Source: Pohlia nutans (taxonomy: Eukaryota; Streptophyta; Bryopsida; Bryales; Mniaceae). From it: 64,000 nt of DNA. Location: the NCBI GenBank assembly GCA_022496805.1, contig CM040094.1, positions 2,999,501 to 3,063,500 of the forward strand. The letters run 5' to 3'. The translations under genes and the position numbers were made by a program. The notes under the pieces are model-generated. The model was not told the origin of the DNA, made no database searches, and saw only the letters and a list, made by a program, of their open reading frames with translations. This document shows, in pieces, positions 11,733-23,383 of this stretch (position 1 is its first letter; each line of letters starts with the position of its first letter).

Positions 11733-12053
11733 CTAACCTCCATACCTCCGGAAAACACGCGAAGGTGATCCAATCCCCGCATGATCCGACCTCGAACGCC
11801 AGGCCGAATATTCGTCAAGGAGAATCCGTGAAAGCTCCCCCGGTTCGCAGGAATTACTATTATTATTATCGGAAGAAGAGCTGCTTCCAAAGCCGGCAGC
11901 AGCCATGGCATGCAAAAGGTAATGGCTGTGGCAGCTCCTCATCACCATAGCTACTGTAGCTCTGCAGCAACCGAATCCTTTGCGAATGGTTCCACTGGAA
12001 TGCAGCATCGCCAGAGGCAAAAAAGCTACAGAGCATCCGGGAAGACGATTCAC
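11733..12053 (-). CDS. Unassigned Ser/Asn-rich ORF in a GC-rich patch
   Basis: An open frame of up to 106 codons ends at 11733. Its middle is low-complexity (a serine run, then asparagines). Its tail reads SRILLDEYSAWRSRSDHAG and ends in FRRYGG. The patch 11730-12120 is noticeably more GC-rich than its surroundings, which is the main reason to keep it. I recognise no family, see no clear splice sites, and the first codon of the long frame need not be the true start (an internal ATG opens MAAAGFG). It lies between the F-box promoter repeats and transposon-rich DNA. It could be a small gene, one exon of a gene, or chance. Confidence 0.22.
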   Translation of the reverse strand: MNRLPGCSVAFLPLAMLHSSGTIRKGFGCCRATVAMVMRSCHSHYLLHAMAAAGFGSSSSSDNNNSNSCEPGELSRILLDEYSAWRSRSDHAGIGSPSRVFRRYGG

Positions 12054-12089
12054 GGTGATCCAAGGCCGCGGGGGCCAGCGCGGTCACCG

Positions 12090-12721
12090 GTGACCGCTGG
12101 TGACCGGCCGTGTCGGTGGATGGGATTAATAGTCAGCGTGGCCCTCCAAAAATGCTTGAGGCCAGCAATCTTGTGCAACGGTGGCCATGCTCTAAGGTTG
12201 GATAACCAATTACCACCAACTTAAGCAATCTGGCCTATTTTTGGCAGTGCTAAATTCCCCAAAAAAATATGATTGCATTCGAAATAGGTTTTGATGAGGA
12301 TTGCAAAAATTCGCAGCATTTAATTCGCGTTTGTCAATTTTATACAAAATTCCAAAGTGGAAAGTAACCTTTTATCCATACATCACATACCAATTTCCTA
12401 AGTTCACACTTAGTTGTTCCTAGATCCGCTCATGAGCTAACCCAAAACCACCAACTATTTCTTCGCAATTCTTGGCATGCCATTGGTCTACTTGAATAGT
12501 GAAATTGGTGGTTTTGGGTCTCAATTGTGGTGGCTCCAAGAAAGTTGTACGTGTCATAATTGGGGGAGGTGGTGGTAATAGGTTATCCAACCCTAAGTCA
12601 TCATCATTTGTCCCTGATCGACTGTTTCCCTTGTTTTTTTTCCCATAGGATTCCTTTCTCCACTTTCTAATTTTTTAATTAAACCACATTCTTGTGTTTT
12701 TTTAGATTCTTTTGTCCCATA
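12090..12721. other. Intergenic, nothing recognised
   Basis: AT-rich stretch. Near-inverted words around ACCCAAAACCACCAA (12437) and TTGGTGGTTTTGGGT (12506) suggest a small foldback, but no duplicated target was identified. Confidence 0.4.
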
Positions 12722-13501
12722 TTAACCCTTAAGTGTTGATGGGGACACTAGATACGTTGGCGTATATTTGACTTTTGCTGTAAATAGAAAGTTCCAAATT
12801 AACCCCTAAGTGACGGATCAACCATTTTATGGTCGCTGCCCTTTTTTTACGGGCTTCCCAAGATGGAAAAAACCTTTTTTTAGAAAATAAAAAATATTTT
12901 CCAATAGGAAATCAAGTCTACTTTCCAACCCAATTTGAATCATGTCGATCCGAGTTAAACTCCACTGGGAAGAAATTTTCAAAGACAAACACCCTCTACA
13001 TTGGCTAGTGTTAGAAAATTTACTATTTGGGGAAAGTAATGATGTTCTCTCCATTGAAAAATGTGAAATTTTTAGTTTTACAATAGAATGTCTAGTTTTA
13101 ACCAATCATATCAAATTTCAAATTCTAAAAATAAAATTTGTAATTTTGATAAATATTTGAAGCTAAAGGCTTCTATATTCATTATGAGAGAATAAAAAGC
13201 TATTTTTTGAAATTTGACCCTATGAATAATTACTAAACATCATGCTCCTCATTTTCTCTTTTGGACCAAACTTCATCAAAGTTGAAGAAGTAATTTTTTA
13301 TAACACATTTATGTTTTGCCCTTACCCCCTCCGTCATTTAGGGGTTAAGACCCCAATAACTCATTAAAATTATGTCGACCTCAATTTGAACTTCACTTAT
13401 GATCTTAAACCTAGAAGAGGAGTGGAACCATGTCAAATACAATGGAATATTAGTATATAATATTGGTCGAAAAGGGCTCTTTGCCAACCTTTAAGGGTTA
13501 A
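12722..13501. mobile_element. TTAA-flanked MITE, family E, interrupted by a second TTAA element
   Basis: TTAACCCTTAAGTGTTGAT at the left and ACCTTTAAGGGTTAA at the right. The interior matches 32451-32668, 43365-43825 and 48851-49081 once the inserted 12799-13348 segment is removed. Confidence 0.85.
12799..13348. mobile_element. TTAA-flanked MITE nested in family E
   Basis: TTAACCCCTAAGTGACGG against CCGTCATTTAGGGGTTAA. The flanks read CCAAA-[TTAA...TTAA]-GACCCCAATA. The empty site at 43436-43452 reads TCAAATTAAGACCCCAA with a single TTAA. Confidence 0.88.
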
Positions 13502-13829
13502 GCTTCATGTACCTTGAAAATAGACGACTTGACTTTTCCAATTGTGTGAACCTTAAGCCACTAGGAATAGTAGTTTGAGCAAATAGGAAGCTTATTATGG
13601 GACAAATTGACTAGGGAATAAGGAAGCTTAATATGGGACAAAGAGAGCAATTTGTTTTTTTAATAAATAAAGGGTTGAAAACTTGTGTGCATATTTGGTC
13701 GTTATGATTGGAAAAAAATAATTATAATAGGAGCAATCTAAATTTTTGGAGTTTTTTTCAAAAAAGAACTGTTTTCTTTGGTGAAAAGAGAATCTTAAAA
13801 TTTCAATGATTTCATTGTTAAAGTTCTTC

Positions 13830-13911
13830 AAAAAGTTAATGAGGGATGAGAAAATTGTGTTTGATTTTGTACATCGTTCACTTTTTGAATGATTGGATGT
13901 TTAGGGGTTAA
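13830..13911. mobile_element. Family B MITE, right-end fragment
   Basis: TTTGATTTTGTACATCG through GATGTTTAGGGGTTAA matches the right end of the 16964-18333 copy. The left part is missing. Confidence 0.6.
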
Positions 13912-14888
13912 TCCCAAGTCTACGCTACAAGAATTCAGTTGCAAATGATTTTTACCTTCCATTTTTGGGTGTAATTTTTTTCCATTTTTATCACACATTG
14001 TTTTCCTATGACAAACATCAAAGTCAAGTTATTCGTAGCTTGGATGCATTTAGAACTGAAAAAAGATTTAAAAAGGTAAGCTTTTGGAAATGTTCATATT
14101 TTTTGCAACCAATAGGAGGTGGCCCCTTCTTTAACAAAAATTTATTGAAAGTTGAATGGGTTGACCCTATAAAAAAAAAGGTAGCCCGAGTTTGAACAAC
14201 AATCAACAGGAAGTAAGATGTTTTTATCAACGCTTGGATCTTCACCCATAATTTCCAAATCATGTATTAGCCCTTTTAACTTTTTTGATTTGAAGAGACA
14301 TACTAATTCTTTTTTCTTTTTTTCTTTTCCATTGTGTTTTATACAAAATTTTATTTCTACCAATAGTAAGTGTTTTTGTTTGTCATTATCAATGTAAAAG
14401 TTTGGCATTTCCCCGGGCATTTCAAATTTAAAAAACTCCATAAATTCCACACGAAAACTTCATGATGTGTGCCATTTCAACAACTTCAATTGCTATAATC
14501 TAATGATTCACTCTATTAAATGATTTGAATTCCTCAAGTGTGAATCTGCATAAACCATACTTCAAAAATCTTACACTTAATTTAACACAAAAATGCTCAC
14601 TCTACCTTGTGAATTTTTTTTCTAAAATCATATTTGGAGGTACAAAAACACAAAGTCTTGAGGAATGGAAGGCTTTGTTCATTACAAGTTAATAAACTAT
14701 ACCAAAATCAAGCATCCCACGGGGTCTATTTTCATCAAATGAGAAGAAGTCAATCGATAGGTGGGAGACCCAATTCAAGGTCACGTATAATAAAAATGAT
14801 AAGCAAAAAAGAATTGAGCGTAGAACGCAATTGATGGGGTGATATTTAGAAAGAATTAATAGTTAGTACGGTAGGTTGAAGTTCCTTA

Positions 14889-15226
14889 GAACATCTCCAA
14901 TCGTGGCTCTTCAAAGGGCTGTGCTATTTGCCTTTCCTCGTGTCTTTCATATGTCCCTTTGAAGCTGCTGATTGGCGCGGCTTTTGCTCCATTCATGGCG
15001 CACCAAGGCCATAGTGATGTAGTTCGAGCCCATTTTGAGCCACATCACTTAAGCATGAGACCAAGACCAAGACCAATCAAGAACCAATCAAAGACTTGAT
15101 CTAAGTGCAACATAAAGTTTAGCAAGACACGCGAAAGATAGAAAATAGCACCTTTTTGGCGAGCCTTGACTATAGGGGTGTGACAACCATTGGGGGCTCA
15201 TTTAAAGAGCTATGCTAGAGATTCTT
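14889..15226. mobile_element. MITE with GARCATCTCC terminus
   Basis: GAACATCTCCAATCGTGGCT at one end against the inverse AAGAATCTCTAGCATAGCTC at the other. The GAGCATCTCC start is common among plant miniature elements. A similar element lies at 27010-27387. Confidence 0.5.
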
Positions 15227-15910
15227 GTAGTAGCTATTTGAAATTAAAAATTGCAGACAAAAATCCATTTATAATTGACGATTTTTTATTTATAGTAAGA
15301 AGAATTTGAATGGAATAGTAGGTAAATATAGGTAGGTTGTCAATTAATTAAAGTGAACATGGAAAAAATCCATGTTTCTCAATACGGCGTTTTTTTTCAT
15401 TTTCATGAAGTGCCAAAGTGACAATATAAGAAGTTATAGTGGTACTCCATATTTCAACATTCATCCACATATTGGATAGAAAATGTCACATTAGAAGATA
15501 TCACATATCCATAATTTTGTTGTCATCCAAAATCCCAAACACCTTTTTTTTTTTAATTTTAAGTTTTCTAGCAAAAGCTTCATGAATATTGGCCATTTTT
15601 TAGCCAGAGTTATTTATTCCGCCCAAAGAAAATGTCCTTTTTCCCAAGCATTGGGTGAAGGCAAAGTGTGCTCAAATGCAGCAATGCCCTCCGTTCAAAA
15701 GTTACCAGTAATTCACTGATTCATGAGCGTGTTCAATGCTCTGCTACACCACCAGAGTGACCAGACTGTTGATGGTCTGCTCCACATTGCCACCTTGGCA
15801 GTCTGGTCTAACATGGAAATACAATTATGTTCTGCTACAAAACCACAGTGCCAACAGACTCAGTACGGTACATGAAAAAGTCCCACTTCCTTATTCAAAG
15901 CTGCTAAGGT

Positions 15911-16116
15911 AGATAGATAGAAACTCCGGTCCCTTTAGGGGCCGGCGTGAATGAAGTGTCCGTTCGTAATGCCAATGATCCGATGCCCACCGGACAAGGG
16001 GAAATTGGGACAATACTACTCTCCCCTTTCGAGGATGGACACTATAGTGACACACTATGCTACTACCTAACTAGTCACTAGTGCCTTGAAGATACTGGAC
16101 ATGGTATCCCTGCTCC
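15911..16116. repeat. SINE-like interspersed repeat copy
   Basis: GATAGATAGAAACTCCGGTCC, GGCGTGAATGAAGTGTCCG and GCCCACCGGACAA are shared with copies at 59298 and 52765. CTAAGGTA on both sides may be a target duplication. Confidence 0.55.
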
Positions 16117-16131
16117 TAAGGTAACTATACC

Positions 16132-16670
16132 TTAACCCTTTAACGTCCCAATTTAACATTGTTTTCAAAGAAGTTGTTTGATGAAAACCAAAAATGGACT
16201 TGATGTACAAAGAAAAGTTGTAAATGTCAATGTGAAGATCACATATGTACGGTTGGATTTATCATATTTTTATTTCATATTTTTTAATTAATTTTGCAAG
16301 GTTTTCTCTTGAAATTCAATTAAAAATCCCAAATTAACACAAAAAAATTAAAAAATATTGGAATGAATTTGGAATAACATGCACTATGAAATGGTATGGT
16401 TTCCATTATTTGATTCTACTTATTTTGGAAAATCATCTTTAAGGTCTCACTTTTTGAACTAAGAATGAAACTTGACATAAACCAATTGTTTTATTTTTCT
16501 AAAAATCATAATAAACTATTTTGAAGATCCGAACCGTACAAAGGCTAGTCAACTGGCTCACAAACCAAGAGAAATTTTGGTGGATGAAAACTGTCAAATT
16601 TGGATGAAATTCGAGCTGTTACAATCTGTGCGTCGTCCACATACTGGACGCATGCGCGTTAAAGGGTTAA
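16132..16670. mobile_element. TTAA-flanked MITE
   Basis: TTAACCCTTTAACGTCC against the GCGCGTTAAAGGGTTAA right end. 539 bp, non-coding. Confidence 0.75.
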
Positions 16671-16963
16671 AGCGTCCCCCTTCCCAACCGAGCCTATTTT
16701 AAAAAAAATACTTTTGGTGGGTCTTAACGCACTTTAGCATGCATTATTTGGACACCGTATGAATAAGTTGCGAATTTCCAAAGTTCTAACTATAGGTTGA
16801 CCATAAAGCGACCCTAAACTGTGATGTTTAGATTGTGCACATTCTCATCAATAGTAGGGTGTCAAAATCTACTTATTATGGAAGATTGAGCTTAGGATGA
16901 TTGAAGGAACATGTCGCTTTTAGATGTAGTTACCTTAAAGTCGAAGTACTTATTGCCATCCAT

Positions 16964-18333
16964 TTAACCGGCCCTAAATGTCTCATCCCTCTCTAGATTT
17001 GGAGAATTTGAAAGATGTCTTATAAAATGTAACTAAGAGGGATACTTTGAACTTGATATTTGAATAAAAGTTGTACATTATGAATTTTAGATTCTATTCA
17101 TGTGGTTAGATCTATAATTGTTGTCACCAATATTTTTGTATAAAATTTGAAACTTGAAATTGAAAATTATTTTGTAAATTGATTACAAATAAGATATTGA
17201 CAATTTGTTTGGTTGAAATGTAATACTCTAAGTGTAGTGATTTTTGGAGATTTTTTGGTTACTTCTTTTTGAAGAGTTGACTTTTTTAAGAGCACTTTTA
17301 CACTGAAATCTTTGGAATTTTGGTTGAATCTCTACAATATGAAATGAGGCATAAAAATTTCACAAATCATGCCCTTTCAAATCAAATCAGACATGCATGA
17401 AGCTAACTTCCCATAAAATATACAATAAAAAATCCACACTTCAAAAAGTCAATGACGGATGGAAATACTATGTTTGATTTTGTACAGTGCCTCTAAAAAG
17501 TAAGGTAACGCCCATTTCAACTTCTAAGATTTTTTTTCAATCAACACATCAAATTTTGATTTCAAAGAATAATAATTTTATTTTTGATAAATTATTTTGT
17601 GTGTTTTTCATTATAGTACATAATAGTTGACTGAAAAATATTGGTGATGATTTAAAAAAAATTTGTTGTGCAAATATATAGGAAACATTGATGTGCGCAT
17701 CTTACTTTGAGGGAAAAATTGCATTTCCTAGGAAAATTTTAGACTATAGAGAATTCAATGTCAAAGGGTTGCTTTCCCAAATTTTGTTAAATAGATATTA
17801 TTAAATTGCAATTATATTTTTCTGATCGACCCTTATATTATGATTACTTTTCTACCTTTAAGTATTGTGGTGCAATTGGTTTGCCAAAACCTAATTGGAT
17901 TTAGAGAAATTTGTTGTACAAATTTTTGATTAGTGACCCCTTTATATTCAATTCTTTGTAGTGTAAATTTTTTCCTAGGTAATGCAATTTTTTCCTAAAA
18001 GTGAGATGTGCACATCAATGTTTCCTAAATATTTGTATAATAAAATTTAAAAAAAATCACCACCGATATTTTTCAATTAATCATTATGTACCACAATGAA
18101 TAATACACAAAATAACTTATAAAAAAACATAATTTTTGTTTTTTAAAATTGAAATTTAGTGTGTTCATTGAAGTTGCATAAAACTGTTGTTTTAATAAGC
18201 TAGTATTGAAAAATAGATCTAAAAAAGTCAAAATATGAAAAAGTTTCTTACAAGTCAAAATTGGGGTTACCTTACTTTGTGGAGGGGACTGTACATCCTT
18301 CACTTTCTAAATGGTAGGACATTTAGGGGTTAA
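16964..18333. mobile_element. Family B TTAA MITE hosting a Tc1/mariner-like insertion
   Basis: TTAACCGGCCCTAAATG at the left and GACATTTAGGGGTTAA at the right. Without 17485-18291 the remainder aligns with 1160-1953. Confidence 0.78.
17485..18291. mobile_element. Nested Tc1/mariner-like non-autonomous element
   Basis: Ends are CAGTGCCTCTAAAAAGTAAG and the inverse of CAGTCCCCTCCACAAAGTAA, both leading into GTAAC, flanked by TA on each side (17483-17484, 18292-18293). Removing it restores TTTTGTACATCC as seen at 13866. A CAGT terminus plus TA target is the Tc1/mariner signature. No transposase frame is visible in 807 bp. Confidence 0.8.
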
Positions 18334-19780
18334 AGCAATTTGAACTTCTTTGAGGACATACCGACAAGTGTATCACAAATTGTAGGAAGGACAAATAATT
18401 CTTATTGGAGTTAGAATTCAACTGAAATCATATTTTTCAAACGAAATTTGTAATTTTTTATGAATTTCAAAGTGGTTTGCCTTGAAAAAACAAAACTATC
18501 CTCAGGTGGGAGCCATGAGCATCCCAAAAATGCTCTAGAATCATTCAAAATTAGCATGCACTTTATCAAGAAGGGTCAATGATAGGGATATGGGATTTAC
18601 TTATTTTTTCATTTTTTGAAGCATCAGCTTTATTCCGTTGAACAAAACAAACAACACATGCAACCAAGGGCACACTAGTAGAAGACCTATGGTTTTTCAT
18701 TTTTCATTTTGTGGGAACAATGAACAATGGTTGAATATTATGCTTTTATTTTTGTCTTCTTGTGACCAAATCCACTCACCAACATTGATACAACCCATGT
18801 GGTTGACGTGGTTACATTCCTTTTCCATTTATAGTAAGTGACAAACAACACATTTCCTAGAAGTGGCAATTAATCATGGCTAGAGCTTGTTTTTGTTTTT
18901 GGAAGTACAAGCACCAGATGTTATACAAATTGGCACGTACTAGGACCACAAAGGCCAAGTCAGACATAAGAAAGTGGGATTGGGTCTTGGGTGGTTTTAA
19001 TTATCACAGGGAACTTTGTCCAATTCACTAGGAAGTATACTCATTACTACCAAACTGCTGTTTACAGCAAGTTTTTCAAGTGGTTGTTCAATTTAGCGAG
19101 TGATCACCGAGGACTCAACATTACTCTTCACTGCCATGTAATATGGTCATGGTTCCTTCTGTATGTTCACCTTATCAGCTTCGGCAAAATTCAAAGTGAC
19201 CACTATCGAGAGAACCCTCAATCAATATTCATCTCAATCTTCCGAACATCCAAAGAGGCTTCAAAGTTGTAGTCCCACAAAAACTGTAAGGCTAAGATTT
19301 CATGTTCTCATCCCAGAAAAGTTAGCAGCAATTCAATTTCACTGTTAGGGCGAAAACCTGTGGTTTCACTGTCCTTCATTTCGAAGGACCATAAAATTTA
19401 GCCAAAGACCCAGACTCAATGGTTGACTCTCCACGGTTTTGAAGTATCACCAAACGCAATTGGCGGTGACCCTATTCCGCCACCTCGGATGCCAAGTCAC
19501 CCCATTCCAAGTCCACATCACCGAATACGTGTTTGTTCTGTGCAACCGGCCGACAGCAGGCATGTCGAAGCTTTTTATTGCAGGAATCATTTTGCCGATA
19601 CAAGCTTCGACTAAATCAAAAAAGAAGATCCACGAACAATCTAGTCCAACAAAAGGCAACTTGCGCATAACTTTCTAATGTCACATATTTTACAGCGCAG
19701 TAGTACAACAACAAACTGCGTCAACATACATACAAAAAAGAAAACTGCCCCTGGAGTGGCTATGGCGAAGAGAGATCCTG
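18334..19780. other. Intergenic, 3' flank of the NDR1/HIN1-like gene
   Basis: Contains the CACTA-like element at 18673-18865 and otherwise no supported gene. Short frames on the plus strand at 18991-19614 show no family words. Confidence 0.45.
18673..18865. mobile_element. CACTA-like MITE, TSD GCA
   Basis: CACTAGTAG-type left end and CCTAGAAGTG right end. The core GTCTTCTTGTGACCAAA is shared by at least seven copies here. GCA flanks both sides (18670-18672, 18866-18868). Confidence 0.82.
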
Positions 19781-21285
19781 CTAGTGGCTCATATCGCAAC
19801 TGGATGACACGAGTGTCCCGGGTCGGCCCTGGTCCGGTGGGGTGACAGTCAACTGACAATCCGTGTGCAGCCAAATCCAGAAGGAAGTGTAGCCGCCAAT
19901 GTGCGCGCGCACGCGAGTGTCGACCCGCACGTGTATTGTTACCGACTTCTGGTTGATCTCCGACTTCAACGCCGTCCCCACGATGTTGGAGACTCCGAGT
20001 GTGTCCCCTGAGGTTGTCACCGACACTGTGTTCGAGCTTTTCTTGCCTGTGGTCAGGAATAACCGGCAGTTAGTTCAGTCCAATCACTCAAAAGATCACC
20101 TACTCAAATTTTGTAAGAATGTTTCTATTTCCTTCAGTGAGAATGGAAAATAAACTCTTGGGTTGACCTATTTCGGTGGTCAATCAGTAAACTACAAGCA
20201 AACACGTCAATTCTCACTCATTGAAATTGCAGAAAATGTATCTTTTCCTTGTCCTATGTGACCAACTCTAGAATGGCTCAAAATAGCAAGCAAACACATC
20301 ATTTCTCAGTCATTGAAATTGCAGAAAATGTGTCTTTTCCTTGTCCTATGTGACCAACTCTGGAATGGCTCAAAATAGCAAGTGAGCGACGACCAGTTTG
20401 CTTTCAGCTTTTCAAAACCCACCATCTATACATGGCTAAGGACAGATTTCCATGTGAAGAAGATGATTGGAAGACAAGAAATGAGGTCTAAAGAACCACC
20501 CATGCTTCACCCGTTTTAGTACAAATGGAAAATAAACTCTTGGATTCACGCATTTCGGTGTGGAATCGGTAGCTTCTAGCTTTTCAGTGCCCACCACCGA
20601 TACATGAAAACCTAACTTTCACACGGAGCTCATATCGTTCCCCTGTGTTGATTCCCCCGTGAGTGCCACTTTTCCTTATGATTTCAAGTTTGACATGTGC
20701 ACAAAATCACCTGCTTAAGCTTAGTCACCTACTTGTAGAAGGAAACTTTTAACATGTGAAGCTCAGAGGGGAAAGCGGCAGTCACAGGGGAATCAACCCA
20801 GGGAAACCATATGAGACCCCTGTGGTAAAACTGACAATAAAGGAAAATGGCTGGAATCCCAAGAAGGATAGTTTTTTCTTACCCAAGCGGAAGCCGGGGA
20901 TGGAGTTATGGCCGATATCCACCCCGAGGTACGTCGTTTTCACGTTAAACTTCTGGTACTCCATAGTCACACGCTTGTTGGGATTTTTCGCCTCCAGGCC
21001 GTACGTGAACACCGCAGAGATTTGCGAGTTCGACAGGAGGTTGTTGCTGTCGCCGGCCACGGACAGAGTGGGCACGGAGGCCGACACGATGTAGTAGTGC
21101 GTGGACTTCGGCCTGTCGAGCGCTAGCCACGCGATCAGCACGGTCAGCCCCAGCACGAGGACGCCGAATATGAAACACGAGCACAGCGCAACGCAACAGC
21201 CCCCGCAGAGTCTCCTGATGCGGTGGTGGCGCCGGTGTGGCTGCCCTTCCACGTCCTCGCCCACCTGCAAACGGTTCCACCCCAT
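19781..21285 (-). CDS. NDR1/HIN1-like protein (LEA-2 domain), two exons
   Basis: Exons 20883-21285 and 19781-20046 join (phase 1, GT-AG) into 222 codons plus TAG. The N-terminus is basic and cytosolic (RRHHRIRR), followed by one membrane segment at about residues 30-56 (CCVALCSCFIFGVLVLGLTV), then a LEA_2/WHy-type beta domain. Supporting words are a DRPKSTHYYIVSAS strand, FTYGLEAKNPNKRV, and in exon 2 VTIHVRVDTRVRAHIGGY. NHL proteins of this length are single-pass plasma-membrane or ER proteins linked to pathogen response and stress. The basic head, single anchor and LEA_2 order fit that group well. The ATG at 21285 is the first in-frame methionine, and its G at +4 favours it. The 850-bp intron contains a direct duplication. 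Repeated promoter-side sequence lies at 21450-21900. The exact member is not identifiable by eye. Confidence 0.83.
20205..20390. repeat. Tandem duplication of about 83 bp in the NHL gene intron
   Basis: AGCAAACACRTCA...TTGCAGAAAATGTRTCTTTTCC...GGCTCAAAATAGCAAG occurs twice in a row. A related, less exact piece continues to about 20640. Confidence 0.75.
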
Positions 21286-21289
21286 ACCT

Positions 21290-22410
21290 TTTGCTCTACC
21301 GACACGAAATCAGAGCTTCGAAAGAACCGAGAAAAAGGTGTTTACAGAACGTTTCTAGCACAGGTTTCGTTTTACCGACTCGAAACCAACTTACTCGATC
21401 GATCGTATACAGAACGTTTCTAGCAAAGTTTTCGCTCTACCGACACGAAACCAGCGTACTTTGAGCTTCTAGTCGATCGATAGTTCAAATGAAAAAGGTG
21501 TTAACAGAAAGATTGTACCTACGTACGCTCACCCTAGAACTCTCACTGTTAGAATTTACAATGAACGTTACAAGGTCTAATTAGTTGCAAACAGAGCTTC
21601 AGATCCTCCACCAAAAAACTTACCCCTAGCTACTGATTTCGAACTATCAAACGTATAAAAGAATCGAAATAAGGCGCGACTTTGAGCTTCTAGTCGACCA
21701 TGGACCGATCGAAGAAAAGGTCTTTCTAGAACGATTGTACCTAGACCGGGCTCTTTAATATCATGTACAGTGTACTCTTTCTAATGAACGTTACAAGCTC
21801 TAAGTTGCATACAGAGCTTCAGATCCTCCACTAAAAACTCTCACTAAGTTACTCCTTTCTCGAACTGATTCGAACTATCGAAGCTCCAAAAGAATGGAGA
21901 AATGGCAAGACCTCGCTGTCACAGTCTGTGCTGACTCTCCCTGGCACGCTTTTCTGACGTTGCAGAAAGATGTGATAATAAGGAGTAATCTCACCACGAC
22001 TCTGTCAAAGCTACTGGATTTTGAACTTCAGGGTGTGTATACCGACGTCGAAATCACAGTGAAGGTAGTTGATCAGGTACTACCTTCTGGTGAATATAAG
22101 AACTACTACAAAGCAGCAGAGCAACAACGGCATGCCTGAAAAGCAGGAGATTTGGGGAAGTCCGAGATATATTGGGTTGATTAATTATTAATTGTTGGAT
22201 CATCAAATTGGTTCCGTTGGGAGAGAGTTACTGCGATCGGCAACGGTCAAAAGTTGAGAGGCTAGGTGATGAGGTGCATTTCAGTTGGCAACGGAACAAT
22301 CCGTCCGTCGGTTTCTCGGAAGGGATCAGGCAAAGACGGCAGAAAAGCAGATTGAAGCGAGAAAAAGGTGTTTACGAAGCGGTTGTAGACGTACCTCTCT
22401 AATATCACAT
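21290..22410. repeat. Repeated sequence upstream of the NHL gene
   Basis: Short repeats of TACAGAACGTTTCTAGCA and CTACCGACACGAAA at 21297-21460, then two diverged units of about 220 bp (near 21452-21675 and 21676-21898) sharing TTTGAGCTTCTAGTCGA, GATTGTACCTA, AATGAACGTTACAAG and AGAGCTTCAGATCCTCCAC. It presumably spans the gene's promoter. Confidence 0.65.
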
Positions 22411-22571
22411 CATCTGTATTCTGTCAGGGTACTGGGTCGCTCCCATGAGAAGAGAATAAACTAATTTTAGCTCATGCTTTGGATTAGAGGACGGGTGCTA
22501 AAGTGGTTGAATGGGCTTGGCATTTCCTCTAACCAAGATTGTTGTTTTTCACAAACCCACTCTCACTTTTG

Positions 22572-23383
22572 TTAACCCTTTAGTGCCTAGTTGACCACAT
22601 TATGGTCACTACAACGTCCGAAATGCAAATAGCAGAGAATCCGTGAAGAATTGGAACTTCAGTTTTGAAGTTCAGATTTGCCCACATACATTACGCACCT
22701 TCCAGAAAAAGAAATTTTCAATTTGGAATTGTACAACTATCAAAATACCTATCAACAGAACGTGAAAATACTGCAAATACTTGAAAATACGGTAAATACT
22801 TACAAATACAACATATGTATTGTGTAGTATTTCTTGTGTTTGGAAGTTTGTTATCTTGTTTTATTTTTTTGGATTGTGTTCTCTTCTTCATCTTCCATTA
22901 GTGTGTGTAATCCGATCTTGACTAATGTACCCACTCCTGTCAATTTTCAACGTATAAAATTTTGTCCTAAACCGTACATGGAGAAGTCACTTTCACTCAT
23001 AAATCTCACAATAATTATGTGTGAGTCTATTTTTGATATGAAAGATTGCAACGGAGAGGTGTTGACATAGGGCATAGCTGAACTTCTTTGCTTTTATTTT
23101 TGAAAATTTACCTCAAATTCTATTTTAACTTTGAAGTCACACACCCCCCAAAATCTCGTTTTTGAGCGTGCATTATACAGTTCAAATACATACTATAATC
23201 TTCCGATCCCACCATCGGATGATTCTCAAATTTTGATAAAATATGTGCTCTCGAGTTGAGAATAGAATTGTACGGTTACTTTCTAATTTAACTCATTCTA
23301 TTTTTGGTAGTCTCAACCACAGTGGAAAAATCTACTGAAATCCAGGGCTCTGAGCTACAGTACCCTAGGCACTAAAGGGTTAA
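22572..23383. mobile_element. TTAA-flanked element, 812 bp
   Basis: TTAACCCTTTAGTGCCTAG against CTAGGCACTAAAGGGTTAA: a perfect 19-bp inverted terminus counting TTAA. No transposase frame. Confidence 0.87.

Larger units (their letters stand above)
13912..16131. other. Intergenic AT-rich DNA with a MITE and a SINE-like copy
   Basis: Apart from the elements at 14889-15226 and 15911-16116, only short frames without recognisable products were seen. Confidence 0.45.

Noticed and set aside
18991..19614. Overlapping plus-strand frames of 60-93 codons
   Set aside because: Composition is that of AT-rich intergenic DNA. No domain words or splice links.
21894..22139. An 81-codon plus-strand frame starting MEKWQDLAVTV
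   Set aside because: No family words and no partner exon, and the start lies at the edge of the repeated promoter sequence. Too weak to call as a gene.
22834..23070. A 78-codon frame with a hydrophobic start
   Set aside because: It lies wholly inside the TTAA element 22572-23383 and shows no transposase or other recognisable motif.
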